From contig NZ_CP060039.1 in the NCBI RefSeq assembly GCF_014211915.1, positions 496,001 to 560,000 of the forward strand: DNA of 64,000 bases. The letters are read 5' to 3'. The position numbers were made by a program, and so were the translations under genes. The notes beneath the pieces were generated by a model. That model worked only from the letters and a program-made list of their open reading frames with translations, was not told the DNA's origin and searched no databases. Source of the stretch: Burkholderia cenocepacia. GTDB lineage: Bacteria; Pseudomonadota; Gammaproteobacteria; Burkholderiales; Burkholderiaceae. Positions 8,604 through 17,715 of this stretch are shown here, piece by piece (the stretch's first letter is position 1; the number at the start of each line of letters is the position of its first letter).

Positions 8604-10244
8604 TCACTTCGGTAGCGCCGGAATCATCCACGTCAGCACGTGCTGCTGCAGGAACACCAGCACGCCGAGCAACAGCGTGAGGATCACGCTGTGCCAGAAG
8701 GTGCGTGCGAACACGACACCCTCCTGCCCTTTCAGGTCAGTCGTCGACACGCCCGTCGCGATGTTCTGCGGCGAGATCATCTTGCCCATCACGCCGCCCG
8801 ACGAATTGGTCGCGGCCATCAGCACCGGATCGAGGCCGAGCTGCCGGGCGGCGACGACCTGGAGGTTGCCGAACAGCGCGTTGCCCGACGTGTCGCTGCC
8901 GGACAGGAACACGGCGATCCAGCCGAGCGATGCCGACACCAGCGGGAACAGCGCACCGGTGGACGCGACGCCGGTGCCGAGCGTATAGCTGATGCCCGAG
9001 TAGTTCAGCAGGTACGCGAGCCCGACGATCATCATCACCGTGACGATCGCGATCCACGTCTGCCGCCACGTCTTCACCACGCATTCGACGAACGCGCCGG
9101 GGCCGGTGCGCGTCAGCGCGGCCGTGATGATTGCCGACACGAGGATCGCGGTGCCCGTGCCGAGCGGCTGGAAATCCCAGATCGCCGCATACGGCTTGTG
9201 GTACAGCGACACGTACACGGCGTTGTGCAGGCCCGGCCACTTGATCTTCACGTCGCCGATCGCCGCGATGTTCGCGTGCACCCACACGATCACGACCACC
9301 GACACGACGAGCCACGGCAGCCAGCCGCCGAAGCCCGCGCGCGCGGCGCCGGCGGCGGCCGGCACGCTGCGCGCGAGCGCGTATTGCGGATCGGGCTGCG
9401 GCTTCCACAGCTGCAGGAAGCCGATCGTCACGATCAGCGACGTGAGCGACGACAGCACGTCGGTGAGCTGGTAGCCGAGGAAGTTCGACGTGACGAACTG
9501 CGCGAGCGCGAAGCTGCCGCCCGACACGAGCAGCGCCGGCCACAGCTTCGCGATCGAGCGCAGCCCGCCATACGCGCCGACCACGTAGAACGGCAGCAGC
9601 AACGCGAAGAACGGCAACTGGCGGCCGACCATCTGCGCGAGCGTCACAGGCGGCAGCGACGTGACCGCGCCGAGCACGGTGATCGGCACGCCGAGCGCGC
9701 CGAACGCGACCGGTGCCGTGTTGAACAGCAGCGTATAGGTGAGCGCTTCGAGCGCGGGAAAGCCGAGCGCGATCAGCAGCGCGCTCGTGATCGCGACCGG
9801 CGTGCCGAATCCGGAGATCCCTTCGAGCAGACAGCCGAACGAGAACGCGACGACGAGCAGCACGAGGCGGCGATCGTCGGGCAGGTTGTCGAGCATCCAC
9901 TGCCGGAACTGGTCGAAACGGCCCGACTTCACCGCGATGTTGTACAGCAGCAGCGCGTTGAAGACGATCCACATCACCGGCACGACCGCGAGCGCCATGC
10001 CGGCGCCGACCGCGTTGAATGCGAGCCCGGCCGGCATGCCCCACGCGCCGATCGCCACCGCGAGGCCCGCGACGAGCCCGGCGAGCGATGCCTGCCATGC
10101 GGGGCGGCGCAGCACGCCGAGCGCGATCAGCGCGACCGCGATCGGGATCACCGCGACGAGGAACGACAGGAGCAGCGAATTGGCGACGGGCGCCAACGGT
10201 TGCGCGAAGACGATGCCGGGCGGTAGGGCGTCGGTGGGATTCAT
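8604..10244 (-). CDS. lldP: L-lactate permease (LctP/LldP family)
   Basis: A 546-residue inner-membrane proton/lactate symporter with about twelve or more membrane segments. Family features include the conserved core GCLLEGISGFGTPVAITSAL (about residues 136-155), the FNTAPVAFGALGVPITVLG stretch (about 174-192) and SGSDTSGNALFGNLQVVAA near 447-465. Length matches the family (about 530-560). No lactate dehydrogenase gene is adjacent, so it stands alone here. The 5' leader contains unusual inverted repeats at 10261-10348 that may regulate it. Glycolate is an alternative substrate in this family. Confidence 0.93.
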   Translation of the reverse strand: MNPTDALPPGIVFAQPLAPVANSLLLSFLVAVIPIAVALIALGVLRRPAWQASLAGLVAGLAVAIGAWGMPAGLAFNAVGAGMALAVVPVMWIVFNALLLYNIAVKSGRFDQFRQWMLDNLPDDRRLVLLVVAFSFGCLLEGISGFGTPVAITSALLIALGFPALEALTYTLLFNTAPVAFGALGVPITVLGAVTSLPPVTLAQMVGRQLPFFALLLPFYVVGAYGGLRSIAKLWPALLVSGGSFALAQFVTSNFLGYQLTDVLSSLTSLIVTIGFLQLWKPQPDPQYALARSVPAAAGAARAGFGGWLPWLVVSVVVIVWVHANIAAIGDVKIKWPGLHNAVYVSLYHKPYAAIWDFQPLGTGTAILVSAIITAALTRTGPGAFVECVVKTWRQTWIAIVTVMMIVGLAYLLNYSGISYTLGTGVASTGALFPLVSASLGWIAVFLSGSDTSGNALFGNLQVVAARQLGLDPVLMAATNSSGGVMGKMISPQNIATGVSTTDLKGQEGVVFARTFWHSVILTLLLGVLVFLQQHVLTWMIPALPK

Positions 10245-10260
10245 CGTGGCTCCAGATGTC

Positions 10261-10348
10261 GACCCGAGTTGGCGCTTCAGCGTCTACTCGGGTCCCATGC
10301 ATCGTGCGGCCGACCCGGGTTCGCATCTCGATGCGCCGGGTTCGGGTC
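10261..10348 (-). promoter_or_regulatory. Inverted-repeat cluster in the lactate permease leader
   Basis: GACCCGAGT (10261-10269) pairs with ACTCGGGTC (10286-10294). A second structure is ACCCGG (10313-10318) with CCGGGT (10336-10341), enclosing the perfect hairpin CGCAT-CTCG-ATGCG (10322-10335). Both lie 17-104 bases upstream of the start codon, so they could be operators or leader RNA hairpins. The rest of the 10245-10714 gap shows no gene I can support. Confidence 0.5.
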
Positions 10349-10714
10349 AAGGCGATGTCCTGCAGTCACGGCCACGATCAGGCGCTTGCGTACGCAACGA
10401 CGTTGCGCGGCCAACCGATCGGTCGCTTAAAAGAGGTTAGGAGGCGCGACGCGCTTGTACAAGGGGAGAAGCCCGATGCGGGCGAGCCGGTGCGAACCGG
10501 CCGCCGCACGCTGGCCGGCAGATGGCGCGCGGCTGGCGCGTTCGACAGGAAACCCGTCGCGACCGGCCCACCGGCGCCCGCAATGTTGCGCGGCCGGAAA
10601 AGGTGACTGCCAGCCACGACGATGTTTCGTTTGGCCTCCGAAGCCTAGACTGGCTGCATCGTTTCCGGCCGTGCCCGCGATGGCGCGGCACCGGAACCTC
10701 ACGGAGCACACACG

Positions 10715-11032
10715 ATGAAGACGATGAAACACGCGGCATGCGCATTCGTGCTGATCGGCGCGGCGTTCGCCGCTCACGCGCAAGCCGCGTCGACGCTCAC
10801 GCGCGCGCAGGTCCGCCAGGAACTCGTGGAACTGCAGGCCGCCGGCTACCGGACGAGCCTCGCAAGCAGTCCCGATTTTCCCCGGAACATGCAGGCGGTC
10901 ATGCAACGTGCCGAGCAGGCGCGCGGTGAAGGGGACGTTGCCGGTTACGGCAGCGACGGCCGGGCGACCGGAGAATCAGGCAAGCCGGCGCTGCCGCACG
11001 CGGTCGATCGCGGCACGTATGCGCACCACTGA
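10715..11032 (+). CDS. Small secreted DUF4148-type protein
   Basis: A 105-residue protein with a signal peptide (MKTMKHAACAFVLIGAAFAA, cleavage after AHAQA near residue 25). The following LTRAQVRQELVELQAAGY is the DUF4148 signature, a short periplasmic family abundant in Burkholderia with no known function. The remainder is glycine-rich and apparently disordered. It starts directly after a GGAGCACAC-type ribosome site and is a single-gene unit between the lactate permease and gshA. Confidence 0.8.
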   Translation: MKTMKHAACAFVLIGAAFAAHAQAASTLTRAQVRQELVELQAAGYRTSLASSPDFPRNMQAVMQRAEQARGEGDVAGYGSDGRATGESGKPALPHAVDRGTYAHH

Positions 11033-11107
11033 CCGGCTCACCGACGGAACCGGATGGATCGCACGGCAGCGGCGCGGCACACCCTGCGCCGGCCGCGTGC
11101 GCGATAG

Positions 11108-12721
11108 TCACACGCTGAAGCGGTTCAGCGTATAGGCGCGATAGGCGGCGACGAATGCGTCGAACGATCCGGCCTCCTTCGCTTCGAGCTCGGCCTGCTC
11201 GGCCAGCGACTTCGCGGCGAGCGCCTGTTCGGTGTGCAGCGTCTCGGCCGACGGCGGATGCGCGCGGAAATGCGCGGCATGCGCTTCGCTCTGCGCGAGC
11301 CCGAACGCGAGGAACGACTGGCCGTTCTCGCGCATCGTGCGCAGCACGCGCGCCGACGGCGTGCGCTCCGGATCGGCGAGCTTCTCGCGCTGCGCGGCGA
11401 TCGCGCGCGCATGTTCGTCGCCGCCGCGGATTTCGTCGAGCCGGCGACCGACGATTTCGATATCGGCCATCAGTTCATCGGCCCACTGCTGCAGCGTGAC
11501 CGATTGACCGTCGCGCGTCAGCGCGAGCCCCGGCTTGCGGCCGTCCAGCGTCACGCTGCCGAAGTTCGCGTTCGCTTCCTTGTACGCATCGCAGTCGAGC
11601 GGCGCGCTGTCGTCGAGTGCGCAGGCGAGCAGGAACGCGTCGATGAAGCGCGCGGTCTCCAGCGCGATGCCGGTCGGCTCGAACGGGTCGATGTCGAGAC
11701 AGCGCACTTCGATGTACTGCACGCCGCGCGACGCGAGCGCATGCAGCGGCCGCTCGCCCGAATACGTGACGCGCTTCGGCCGGATCGTCGAGTAGAACTC
11801 GTTCTCGATCTGCAGCACGTTCGTGTTGATCTGGATCCACTCGCCGTCGCGATGCGTGCCGATCGCCTCGTACGCCGGATACGGCTCGCTCACGGCCTTC
11901 GACAGCGCGTCGAGATAGCCCGGCAGCGTGTTGTAGTCGACGTGCAGCGCGGCCTGGGCCGTCGTGTTCGAGTAGCCGAGATCGCTCATCCGCAGGCTGG
12001 TCGCATACGGCCGGTACAGCGTATCGGCGTCGAACGTGTCGAGCTTGTGCGGCTTGCCGCGCAGGAACTTCGTGTCGAGCACCGGCGACGCGCCGAACAG
12101 GTACATCAGCAGCCAGCTGCGGCGGCGGAAGTTGCGGATCTGCGCGAGATAGCGTTCCGACTGGTAATCGACGAGCGTCGCCGTCGACTCTTCTTCCTCA
12201 TGCAGGCGCCGCCACACTTCCTCGTGCAGCGAGTAGTTGTAGTGGATGCCGGCGATGCACTGCATCGTGCGGCCATAGCGATACGCGAGGCCGCGGCGGT
12301 ACACCGTCTTCAGGCGGCCGATGTTCGACGTGCCGTAGTTGGCGATCGGGATCTGGTCGTCGGCCGGCAGCAGGCCGGGCATCGAATCGTTCCACAGGAT
12401 CTCGTCGCCGAGCGATGCATAGACGTAGCGATGCAGATCGTCGAGGCGTTCGAGCGTGAGCGCGGCGTCGCGCTCCGCGGGCGTGATCAGTTCGATCAGC
12501 GCTTCGGAATAGTCGGTGGTCAGCGCCGGATGCGTGAGCGCCGAACCGAGCGCGCGCGGATGCGGCGTGAACGCGATCATCCCGTCGCGCGTCACGCGCA
12601 GGCTTTCCTTCTCGATGCCGCGCAGGCCGTCGGGCAGATGCTGCCGCGTCGGGCCCGAGCTCAGCGCGTCGAGGCGTTTCAGCAGCAGTTCGGACTGGCG
12701 GTGAGTCATGGTGTTCGACAT
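11108..12721 (-). CDS. gshA: Glutamate--cysteine ligase
   Basis: A 537-residue ATP-dependent enzyme that joins L-glutamate and L-cysteine, the first step of glutathione synthesis. It belongs to the gamma-proteobacterial GshA class: GIEKESLRVTRDGMIAFTPH at residues 30-49, TTDYSEALIELITP (68-81) and YVEVRCLDIDPFEPTG-like IEVRCLDIDPFEPTGI near 335 match that class. ATG codons at residues 1 and 5 are both usable starts. No gshB follows; in this genus gshB is usually elsewhere. Its product gamma-glutamylcysteine could also serve ergothioneine synthesis by EgtB (58983-60344). Confidence 0.95.
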   Translation of the reverse strand: MSNTMTHRQSELLLKRLDALSSGPTRQHLPDGLRGIEKESLRVTRDGMIAFTPHPRALGSALTHPALTTDYSEALIELITPAERDAALTLERLDDLHRYVYASLGDEILWNDSMPGLLPADDQIPIANYGTSNIGRLKTVYRRGLAYRYGRTMQCIAGIHYNYSLHEEVWRRLHEEEESTATLVDYQSERYLAQIRNFRRRSWLLMYLFGASPVLDTKFLRGKPHKLDTFDADTLYRPYATSLRMSDLGYSNTTAQAALHVDYNTLPGYLDALSKAVSEPYPAYEAIGTHRDGEWIQINTNVLQIENEFYSTIRPKRVTYSGERPLHALASRGVQYIEVRCLDIDPFEPTGIALETARFIDAFLLACALDDSAPLDCDAYKEANANFGSVTLDGRKPGLALTRDGQSVTLQQWADELMADIEIVGRRLDEIRGGDEHARAIAAQREKLADPERTPSARVLRTMRENGQSFLAFGLAQSEAHAAHFRAHPPSAETLHTEQALAAKSLAEQAELEAKEAGSFDAFVAAYRAYTLNRFSV

Positions 12722-13187
12722 GGAGACGCAAGTGCGTGACGGCCGCGCGCAGAACGCCGCGCGCGGCCGGCTGGATTGTTGGTCGCTTCGTTGGTAGCGG
12801 GCACTTTAACATCTCGCCGGAAGCCGCGCTTGAGGTGGCCGCGGGCACGGCGCGCGGGCCTGAGCGGGTGATCGGGCGGGGCGGGCGGGGCAGTCCCGGC
12901 CCGTATCACCGGTTCCCGACGAAGCCGATCGGCACGGCGGCCACCGCAATTCGTCGGACGGAATGTGAATGGCGAACGGGTGGCGGCAGGTGCAACCGTA
13001 CCGCTGAATCGATCGGGAAACGACGCGGGCGCAGGCATCGCACGCGCTACATTCGGCCGGCGCCGCAGGTAGTGTAGAAGCGCCGTGACGGCGCCGCGTC
13101 ACGCCCCGGCGCTTGCCGCATGCCGGCACCGCGTGCGCGACGGGTTGCGGCGCCGCCTCCTTGCGGTCGCACCCGGCCGCGGCGTGC
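12722..13187. other. Gene-free interval between alkA and gshA
   Basis: GC-rich sequence of 466 bases. Open frames here are composition artefacts. I see no convincing promoter, hairpin or repeat beyond the expected gshA promoter region next to 12722. Confidence 0.5.
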
Positions 13188-14147
13188 TTACCCGCCGCGC
13201 GCGCCGCCTGCCCGGTCGGCCACTTCGTTCCACAGATGCAGCGCCGCATACGCACGCCACGGCCGCCAGCCTTCGGTGCGGTGCTTCTGGCTGGCGAGCC
13301 GGTCGAGCGCCGGGTCGCGCGCGGCGATCGACTGCATCAGCACGAGGTCGGATGCCGGCCACGCGTCCGGGTCGCGCCATGCGCGCATCGCGATGTATTC
13401 GACCGTCCACGGGCCGATGCCAGGCAGCTCGAGCCACGCGCTGCGCAGCGTCGCGAGATCGGCATGCGCATGATCGACCGGCACGTCGCCGGCCGCCACC
13501 GCGCGCGCCACGCCGGTCAGCGCGGCCACGCGCTTGCCGGGCATCCCGATCTTGTCGAGATCGCACGCGGCCAGCGCGTCGGGTGTCGGGAACCGCCACG
13601 CGGGCGCGCCGTCGTCATCATGAATCACGCGTTCGCCGGCCCGTTCGACGAGCCGGCCGACGATCGTCGTCGCGGCCTTCACGCTCACCTGCTGGCCGAC
13701 GATCGCGCGCACGGCCAGCTCGAACCCCGACCACGCACCCGGCACGCGCAGCCCCGGCGCGGCCTCGACGAGCGGCGCGAACCACGGATCGCGCGCGAGG
13801 CCGCCGCCGATCGCGGCCGGATCGGCGCCGAGGTCGAACATCGTCGCGACGCGTGCGGCGAACGCATCGTCGACGTGCCGCGCGACCGCCCCTTCGACGG
13901 TCGCGAGCAGGCAATGCTTGCGCGGATGTTTCGTGACGGTGAGCCGGCCCGCATCGCCGTGCAGATCGACGATGCGGCGATACACGCCGTCCGCGACCTG
14001 CTCGACACCGGGAATCGCGCGCCCGCTGAAGAAGCGCAGCACGCGCGCCCAGTCGTACGGCGCCTTGTAGCGCAGCTCCATCTGCGCGGACGGCGGCACA
14101 GGGCCGCCGTTCGCGAGGGAGGTAATCGTTGTCGTGTCGATGCTCAA
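13188..14147 (-). CDS. alkA: DNA-3-methyladenine glycosylase II (AlkA type)
   Basis: A 319-residue base-excision repair glycosylase that removes alkylated purines. The AlkA N-terminal domain occupies about residues 20-130; the helix-hairpin-helix/GPD motif is LPGIGPWTVEYIAMRAWRD near 237, followed by the catalytic aspartate in WPASDLVLMQ. VGQQVSVKAA near 151 is also typical. Its ATG overlaps the stop codon of the upstream ada gene by four bases (14144-14147), so the two are translationally coupled and probably co-induced by methylation damage. Confidence 0.92.
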   Translation of the reverse strand: MSIDTTTITSLANGGPVPPSAQMELRYKAPYDWARVLRFFSGRAIPGVEQVADGVYRRIVDLHGDAGRLTVTKHPRKHCLLATVEGAVARHVDDAFAARVATMFDLGADPAAIGGGLARDPWFAPLVEAAPGLRVPGAWSGFELAVRAIVGQQVSVKAATTIVGRLVERAGERVIHDDDGAPAWRFPTPDALAACDLDKIGMPGKRVAALTGVARAVAAGDVPVDHAHADLATLRSAWLELPGIGPWTVEYIAMRAWRDPDAWPASDLVLMQSIAARDPALDRLASQKHRTEGWRPWRAYAALHLWNEVADRAGGARGG

Positions 14148-15235
14148 ACCGCACTGCCCTCCGTCTCGGCTTCGGCTTCATCGTTGTGAACATGGCGCGC
14201 CTCGGCCGCGAGCAGCGTCGCCTTGCGGCGCACGCCCCAGCGATAGCCGGCGAGCGCGCCGCCCTTCTGCACGACGCGGTGGCACGGAATCGCGAGCGCG
14301 ACCGGATTCGACGCGCACGCGGACGCGACCGCCCGCACCGCGCGCGGCGCACCCAGCGCCTCGGCGATCTCCGAATAGCTGCGCGTTTCACCGTACGGGA
14401 TATGCGTCAGCGCTTCCCACACGCGCTGCTGGAACGCGGTCGGCGCGATGTCGAGCGGCAGGTCGAACGCCTGCCGCGTGCCGTCGAGGTACGCGCGGAT
14501 CTGCGTGACGAACGGCGCGAGCCGGGCCGACGCTTCGACCAGTTCGGCGCGTGCGAACGTGTCGTTCAGCTCGCCGACGAGCGACGCCGCGTCGTCGCCG
14601 AATGCGATCCGGCAGATGCCCTGTTCGGTGGCGGCAACGAGCACCGTGCCGAGCGACGTCGACGCAGTCGCATAGTGGATTCGCAGGCCGGCGCCCTGGC
14701 GGCGGAATGCGGACGGCGCCATCCCCAACTCGCGCGGCACCGACGCATAGAGCCGCGACGGCGAGTTGAACCCCGCGTCGACGGCCGCCTGCGTGACCGG
14801 CCGCCCGCGTTGCAGCGCCTGCCGCAACGCAGCGCCGCGCTGCGCGGCCTGGTACTGCCGCGGCGACACGCCGACCACACGCTTGAAGAGCCGCTGCAGG
14901 TGAAACGGGCTCACGTGTACGGCGTCGCTCAACTGCTGCAGCGTGAGCCGCTCGGCGTGCGCATCGAGCACCGCGCATGCGCGATTGACGATTTCCAGTT
15001 CGCGCGGCAGCCCTTCCGGCTGGCAACGCTTGCAGGGCCGGAAGCCGGCCGCGCGCGCGGCCGCCGGATCGGCAAAAAAGGATACGTTCTCCCGGCGCGG
15101 CTGCCGCGACGCGCAGGTCGGGCGGCAGAACACGCCGGTCGTGCTGACGGCATAGAAGAACGCGCCGTCCGCATGCGGATCGCGCTCGGTCACGGCGCCC
15201 CAGCGGGCATCGTCGGTCGGATAGGCGGTTTTCAT
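14144..15235 (-). CDS. ada: Ada bifunctional regulator / O6-methylguanine-DNA methyltransferase
   Basis: A 363-residue adaptive-response protein. The N-terminal zinc domain has Cys37, Cys41, Cys68 and Cys71 (FCRPTCASRQPR, RPCKRC); Cys37 is the methylphosphotriester acceptor. An AraC-type HTH follows (residues about 85-180, VHVSPFHLQRLFKRVVGVSP). The C-terminal methyltransferase domain has the active-site motif IPCHRVVQKGGALAGYRWG. I chose the ATG at 15235, preceded by a GAGG site, over an in-frame ATG at 15286, because it places the first cysteine at the canonical spacing. It heads an operon with alkA. Methylated Ada would activate this same promoter. Confidence 0.95.
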   Translation of the reverse strand: MKTAYPTDDARWGAVTERDPHADGAFFYAVSTTGVFCRPTCASRQPRRENVSFFADPAAARAAGFRPCKRCQPEGLPRELEIVNRACAVLDAHAERLTLQQLSDAVHVSPFHLQRLFKRVVGVSPRQYQAAQRGAALRQALQRGRPVTQAAVDAGFNSPSRLYASVPRELGMAPSAFRRQGAGLRIHYATASTSLGTVLVAATEQGICRIAFGDDAASLVGELNDTFARAELVEASARLAPFVTQIRAYLDGTRQAFDLPLDIAPTAFQQRVWEALTHIPYGETRSYSEIAEALGAPRAVRAVASACASNPVALAIPCHRVVQKGGALAGYRWGVRRKATLLAAEARHVHNDEAEAETEGSAV

Positions 15236-15475
15236 CTGAACCTCGCACTCTCTAGTGTAGATGGTGCCTACTCTAGCCATCGGCACATGCCGTCGCGCCC
15301 TGAATCTTGCTCTGTGATTCGTGCCGGCGAGCCGGGGGTCGCATCGTTAAAGATAAATCCGACGAAACGCGCGCGGCGGCTGCTCCAGCGCCGTTTTCGT
15401 CATCGTCCCGTCACCCTTTTGTTGCAGTGCGGATGCGACAAATCGCCGTCCTGACGTTTTTTTGCAATCGGAATA

Positions 15476-15504
15476 TTGCGTCGCACCATCGCCGTGTGTA
15501 TAGT
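15476..15504 (+). promoter_or_regulatory. Sigma-70 promoter of a small-RNA candidate
   Basis: TTGCGT (15476-15481), exactly 17 bases, then TATAGT (15499-15504). It points away from ada and toward a terminator about 40 bases downstream of the predicted start, with no start codon and ribosome site between. Confidence 0.75.
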
Positions 15505-15510
15505 TGGAAC

Positions 15511-15577
15511 TGTCTCCTCCATGTCTCCTCCTGATATGGATTAAGCCCGTTCCGCTCTGCGTGAACGGGCTTTTTTT
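15511..15577 (+). ncRNA. Candidate trans-acting small RNA with duplicated CU-rich motif
   Basis: A unit of about 67 nt runs from the predicted start near 15511 to the U-run ending at 15577. It contains the 10-mer TGTCTCCTCC twice, at 15511-15520 and 15522-15531, predicted to be single-stranded. It ends in a strong intrinsic terminator: AAGCCCGTT (15543-15551), a 12-base loop, AACGGGCTT (15564-15572), then seven Ts. The CU-rich motifs are complementary to purine-rich Shine-Dalgarno sequences, so a role in translational repression is plausible. No protein is encoded. The identity is inferred from architecture only; I do not recognise it as a named RNA. Confidence 0.65.
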
Positions 15578-15665
15578 CGTCCGTCGATTGTGCCGCGTTC
15601 CGGCCGGCAGCGCAGGCGCGATGCGTCTACACTCGATGCTCGTCGACTGCGAAGGAGTCCCGCCC

Positions 15666-16079
15666 ATGAAGCCCACCATCCGCGGAATCGATCACATCGT
15701 GCTGCGCGTGACCGACATGGCGGCGATGACGCGCTTTTACTGCGACGCCGTCGGTTGCCATGTGGAGAAGGAACAGCCCGACCTGGGCCTCGTACAACTG
15801 CGCGCCGGCGACGCGCTGATCGACCTGCTGACGGTCGGCGGCCCGATCGACCGGCCCGACAGCGGCCCGCCCGGCACCGGGCGCAACCTCGATCATCTGT
15901 GCCTGCGCGTCGAGCCGTTCGATCCCGACGCACTGATCGCCCATTTCGCCGCGCATGGCGCGCGGCCCGGCGCGCCGGCCGAACGCTACGGCGCCGGCGG
16001 CTACGGGCCGTCGATCTACCTGTTCGATCCCGAAGGCAACATGGTCGAATTCAAGGGGCCGCCGGCCGCGCTCGGCTGA
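15666..16079 (+). CDS. VOC-family (glyoxalase/dioxygenase-like) protein
   Basis: A 137-residue vicinal-oxygen-chelate protein. The first beta-alpha-beta-beta-beta unit starts GIDHIVLRVTDMAAMTRFYC, with the metal-ligand histidine in DHIVL. The second contains LDHLCLRVEPFD, and the C-terminal glutamate ligand lies in DPEGNMVEFKGP. That is the H/H/E metal site of the family. The start at 15666 follows an AAGGAG ribosome site (15651-15656). Substrate is unknown; single-domain VOC proteins of this kind include virulence-related and lactoylglutathione-lyase-like members. Confidence 0.88.
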   Translation: MKPTIRGIDHIVLRVTDMAAMTRFYCDAVGCHVEKEQPDLGLVQLRAGDALIDLLTVGGPIDRPDSGPPGTGRNLDHLCLRVEPFDPDALIAHFAAHGARPGAPAERYGAGGYGPSIYLFDPEGNMVEFKGPPAALG

Positions 16080-16120
16080 ACGCGGCCGGCGCGCGGGCCC
16101 TGACGGGCCCGTACGGACCC

Positions 16121-16675
16121 TTATGCGCCCTCGCGCGCCTTCAGCACCGTCCACTCGACCGCGACCGGATCGTGGTCGGCGCTCGAGATCCACGCGGTGC
16201 CGTCCTGCACCGTGCACTGCAGGCGCATCGTGCGCGCCGCGAGCCGCCCGAGCGCGGCCGCGACGCCGTCGGCGAGCGACAGCACCTGCACGTTGCGCAG
16301 CCGTTCGACCTTGCTGCGCACGCCCTGCCACCAGATATCCGACGTCTTGCCGCCATAGGCGATCACCGTGACCTGCCCGGCGCGGCCGGCCGCCTTCGAG
16401 ATGCGCCGTTCGTCGGGCTGGCCGGCCTCGATCCACACGTCGATCGCGCCCGTCAGATCCTTCTGCCACAGGTCGGGCTCGTCGACGTCCGACAGCCCCT
16501 TGCAGAATTCGAGCCGCTCGTGCGCGAACAGCGCGAACGCGACGATGCGCACCATCATCCGGTCGTCGGTTTCCGACGGATGGCGCGCCACCGTCAGCGC
16601 GTGATCGGCGTAGTAATGCCGATCCATGTCGGCGATTTGCAGTTCGGCTTTGTAGATCGTGGATTTCAGCGCCAT
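16121..16675 (-). CDS. yaeQ: YaeQ family protein
   Basis: A 184-residue cytoplasmic protein with the full YaeQ domain. MALKSTIYKAELQIADMDRH at the N-terminus, HPSETDDRMMVRIVAFALFA (residues 32-51) and the DLWQKDLTGAIDVWIEAGQP segment are family hallmarks. The fold is related to PD-(D/E)XK nucleases; the E. coli member was linked to suppression of rfaH defects, but the biochemical role is unsettled. It converges on the VOC gene, with 41 bases between the stop codons. Confidence 0.9.
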   Translation of the reverse strand: MALKSTIYKAELQIADMDRHYYADHALTVARHPSETDDRMMVRIVAFALFAHERLEFCKGLSDVDEPDLWQKDLTGAIDVWIEAGQPDERRISKAAGRAGQVTVIAYGGKTSDIWWQGVRSKVERLRNVQVLSLADGVAAALGRLAARTMRLQCTVQDGTAWISSADHDPVAVEWTVLKAREGA

Positions 16676-16769
16676 GCGGATGCGGCCCGGGCGGGCATTC
16701 GGTTCGGTCGGGCCGTGATGATACCGAATGCGCGCCGTCCGGCGTGCGTGATGCGCGATCCACAGCGCA

Positions 16770-16793
16770 ACGGCCCGGCAGGCGCCGGGCCGT
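16770..16793 (-). terminator. Hairpin downstream of the secreted 115-aa protein gene
   Basis: ACGGCCCGG (16770-16778) and CCGGGCCGT (16785-16793) form a perfect 9-bp stem with a 6-base loop. There is no T-run, so termination would be weak or protein-assisted. Confidence 0.45.
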
Positions 16794-16864
16794 GATCGGT
16801 TCGCGCCGCCGGCTGGTCGGGCCGGCGCGCTCGCGCGTCGTGCGACGGCGCGATGAAGGGACGT

Positions 16865-17212
16865 TTATTGCTTGACGAAGCGCGAATCGGTCCAGAGGCC
16901 TTGCTGGTCGCTGTTGTCGGCGCTGACGAACTGCACGTCGCCCTGGTCGACCGACACCACGCGGAAACGCTGGCCTTCCGGCACCGACAGGCAGCGGAAG
17001 TCGTCGAAGTACTGCTGCTTCGCCTGCGACTTGCCGTCACGTTCGTGATTCAGTACGGAATCCAGATTGTCTTTCGACAGGCAGCCCCATGCATTCTTCG
17101 TCAGCTGGATTTCCTGCTTCGGCTTGACGGCCGAATCGCCGCCGGCCTGGGCAATCGACACAGCGCAAAATGCGCCGACAAGGGCAAAAAGGACACCGGT
17201 ACGCTTGATCAT
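16865..17212 (-). CDS. Hypothetical small secreted protein
   Basis: A 115-residue protein I do not recognise. The first 23 residues form a signal peptide (MIKRTGVLFALVGAFCAVSI, cleavage after AQA). The mature part has two cysteines (AWGCLSKDNLDSV and DDFRCLSVPEGQRFRVV), which could form one disulfide in the periplasm. Next comes a hydrophilic C-terminus ending in RFVKQ. It appears to be monocistronic with a hairpin at 16770-16793 behind it. Confidence 0.65.
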   Translation of the reverse strand: MIKRTGVLFALVGAFCAVSIAQAGGDSAVKPKQEIQLTKNAWGCLSKDNLDSVLNHERDGKSQAKQQYFDDFRCLSVPEGQRFRVVSVDQGDVQFVSADNSDQQGLWTDSRFVKQ

Positions 17213-17715
17213 GTTCTGTCTCCAGGCTTGCGGGCACCAGGCTGGGTTAGCTATGTGTTTAAAGGTGATCGTGAACCCGCGTTTTTCACTTTAGAAGACC
17301 GGTAAACGATAGCAAGCACATTTGTTGTGCGACCGCAATAGCGGCGGATTGTCGCACCCCGTGCGCAGGCTGCTTTTCGCGCAATGGGCGCCCCCGGCAA
17401 GTGTGTCCAAACTGCGCATCGGCCCGCGTGGCCGGGCGGAGAGCGTTACCAGGCAAGGCTTTCAGCAAAGTTACAATGCGGCGATTGAACGGTTTGGATA
17501 ATCCATTTCGCTATCCGGATCATTTTGATGCGATGCACATAAAGTCATCCGAAACGATTCGACTTTACCGCAGCGCGGAATCGCAAATACCTGATACAAG
17601 AAAAATGCCAGGTATAAGCGTATCCGTATTTATCCGTAGTTCCCCGCATGTATTCGGGCGCTCGCGAAGCCTCCTCGCAAGCGCTTTTACCGGTGTGGCG
17701 TTTACCCTGCTTTAT
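17213..17715. other. Intergenic interval upstream of speG's 3' end, no gene supported
   Basis: About 500 bases, with the part from 17460 to 17700 richer in A+T than the surroundings. The one long plus-strand frame covering it runs antisense through speG and has no ribosome site, so I leave it out. It contains the leftward promoter region for 16865-17212. Confidence 0.4.

Noticed and set aside
13099..13599. Arginine-rich frames in the alkA region
   Set aside because: Frameshifted readings of alkA.
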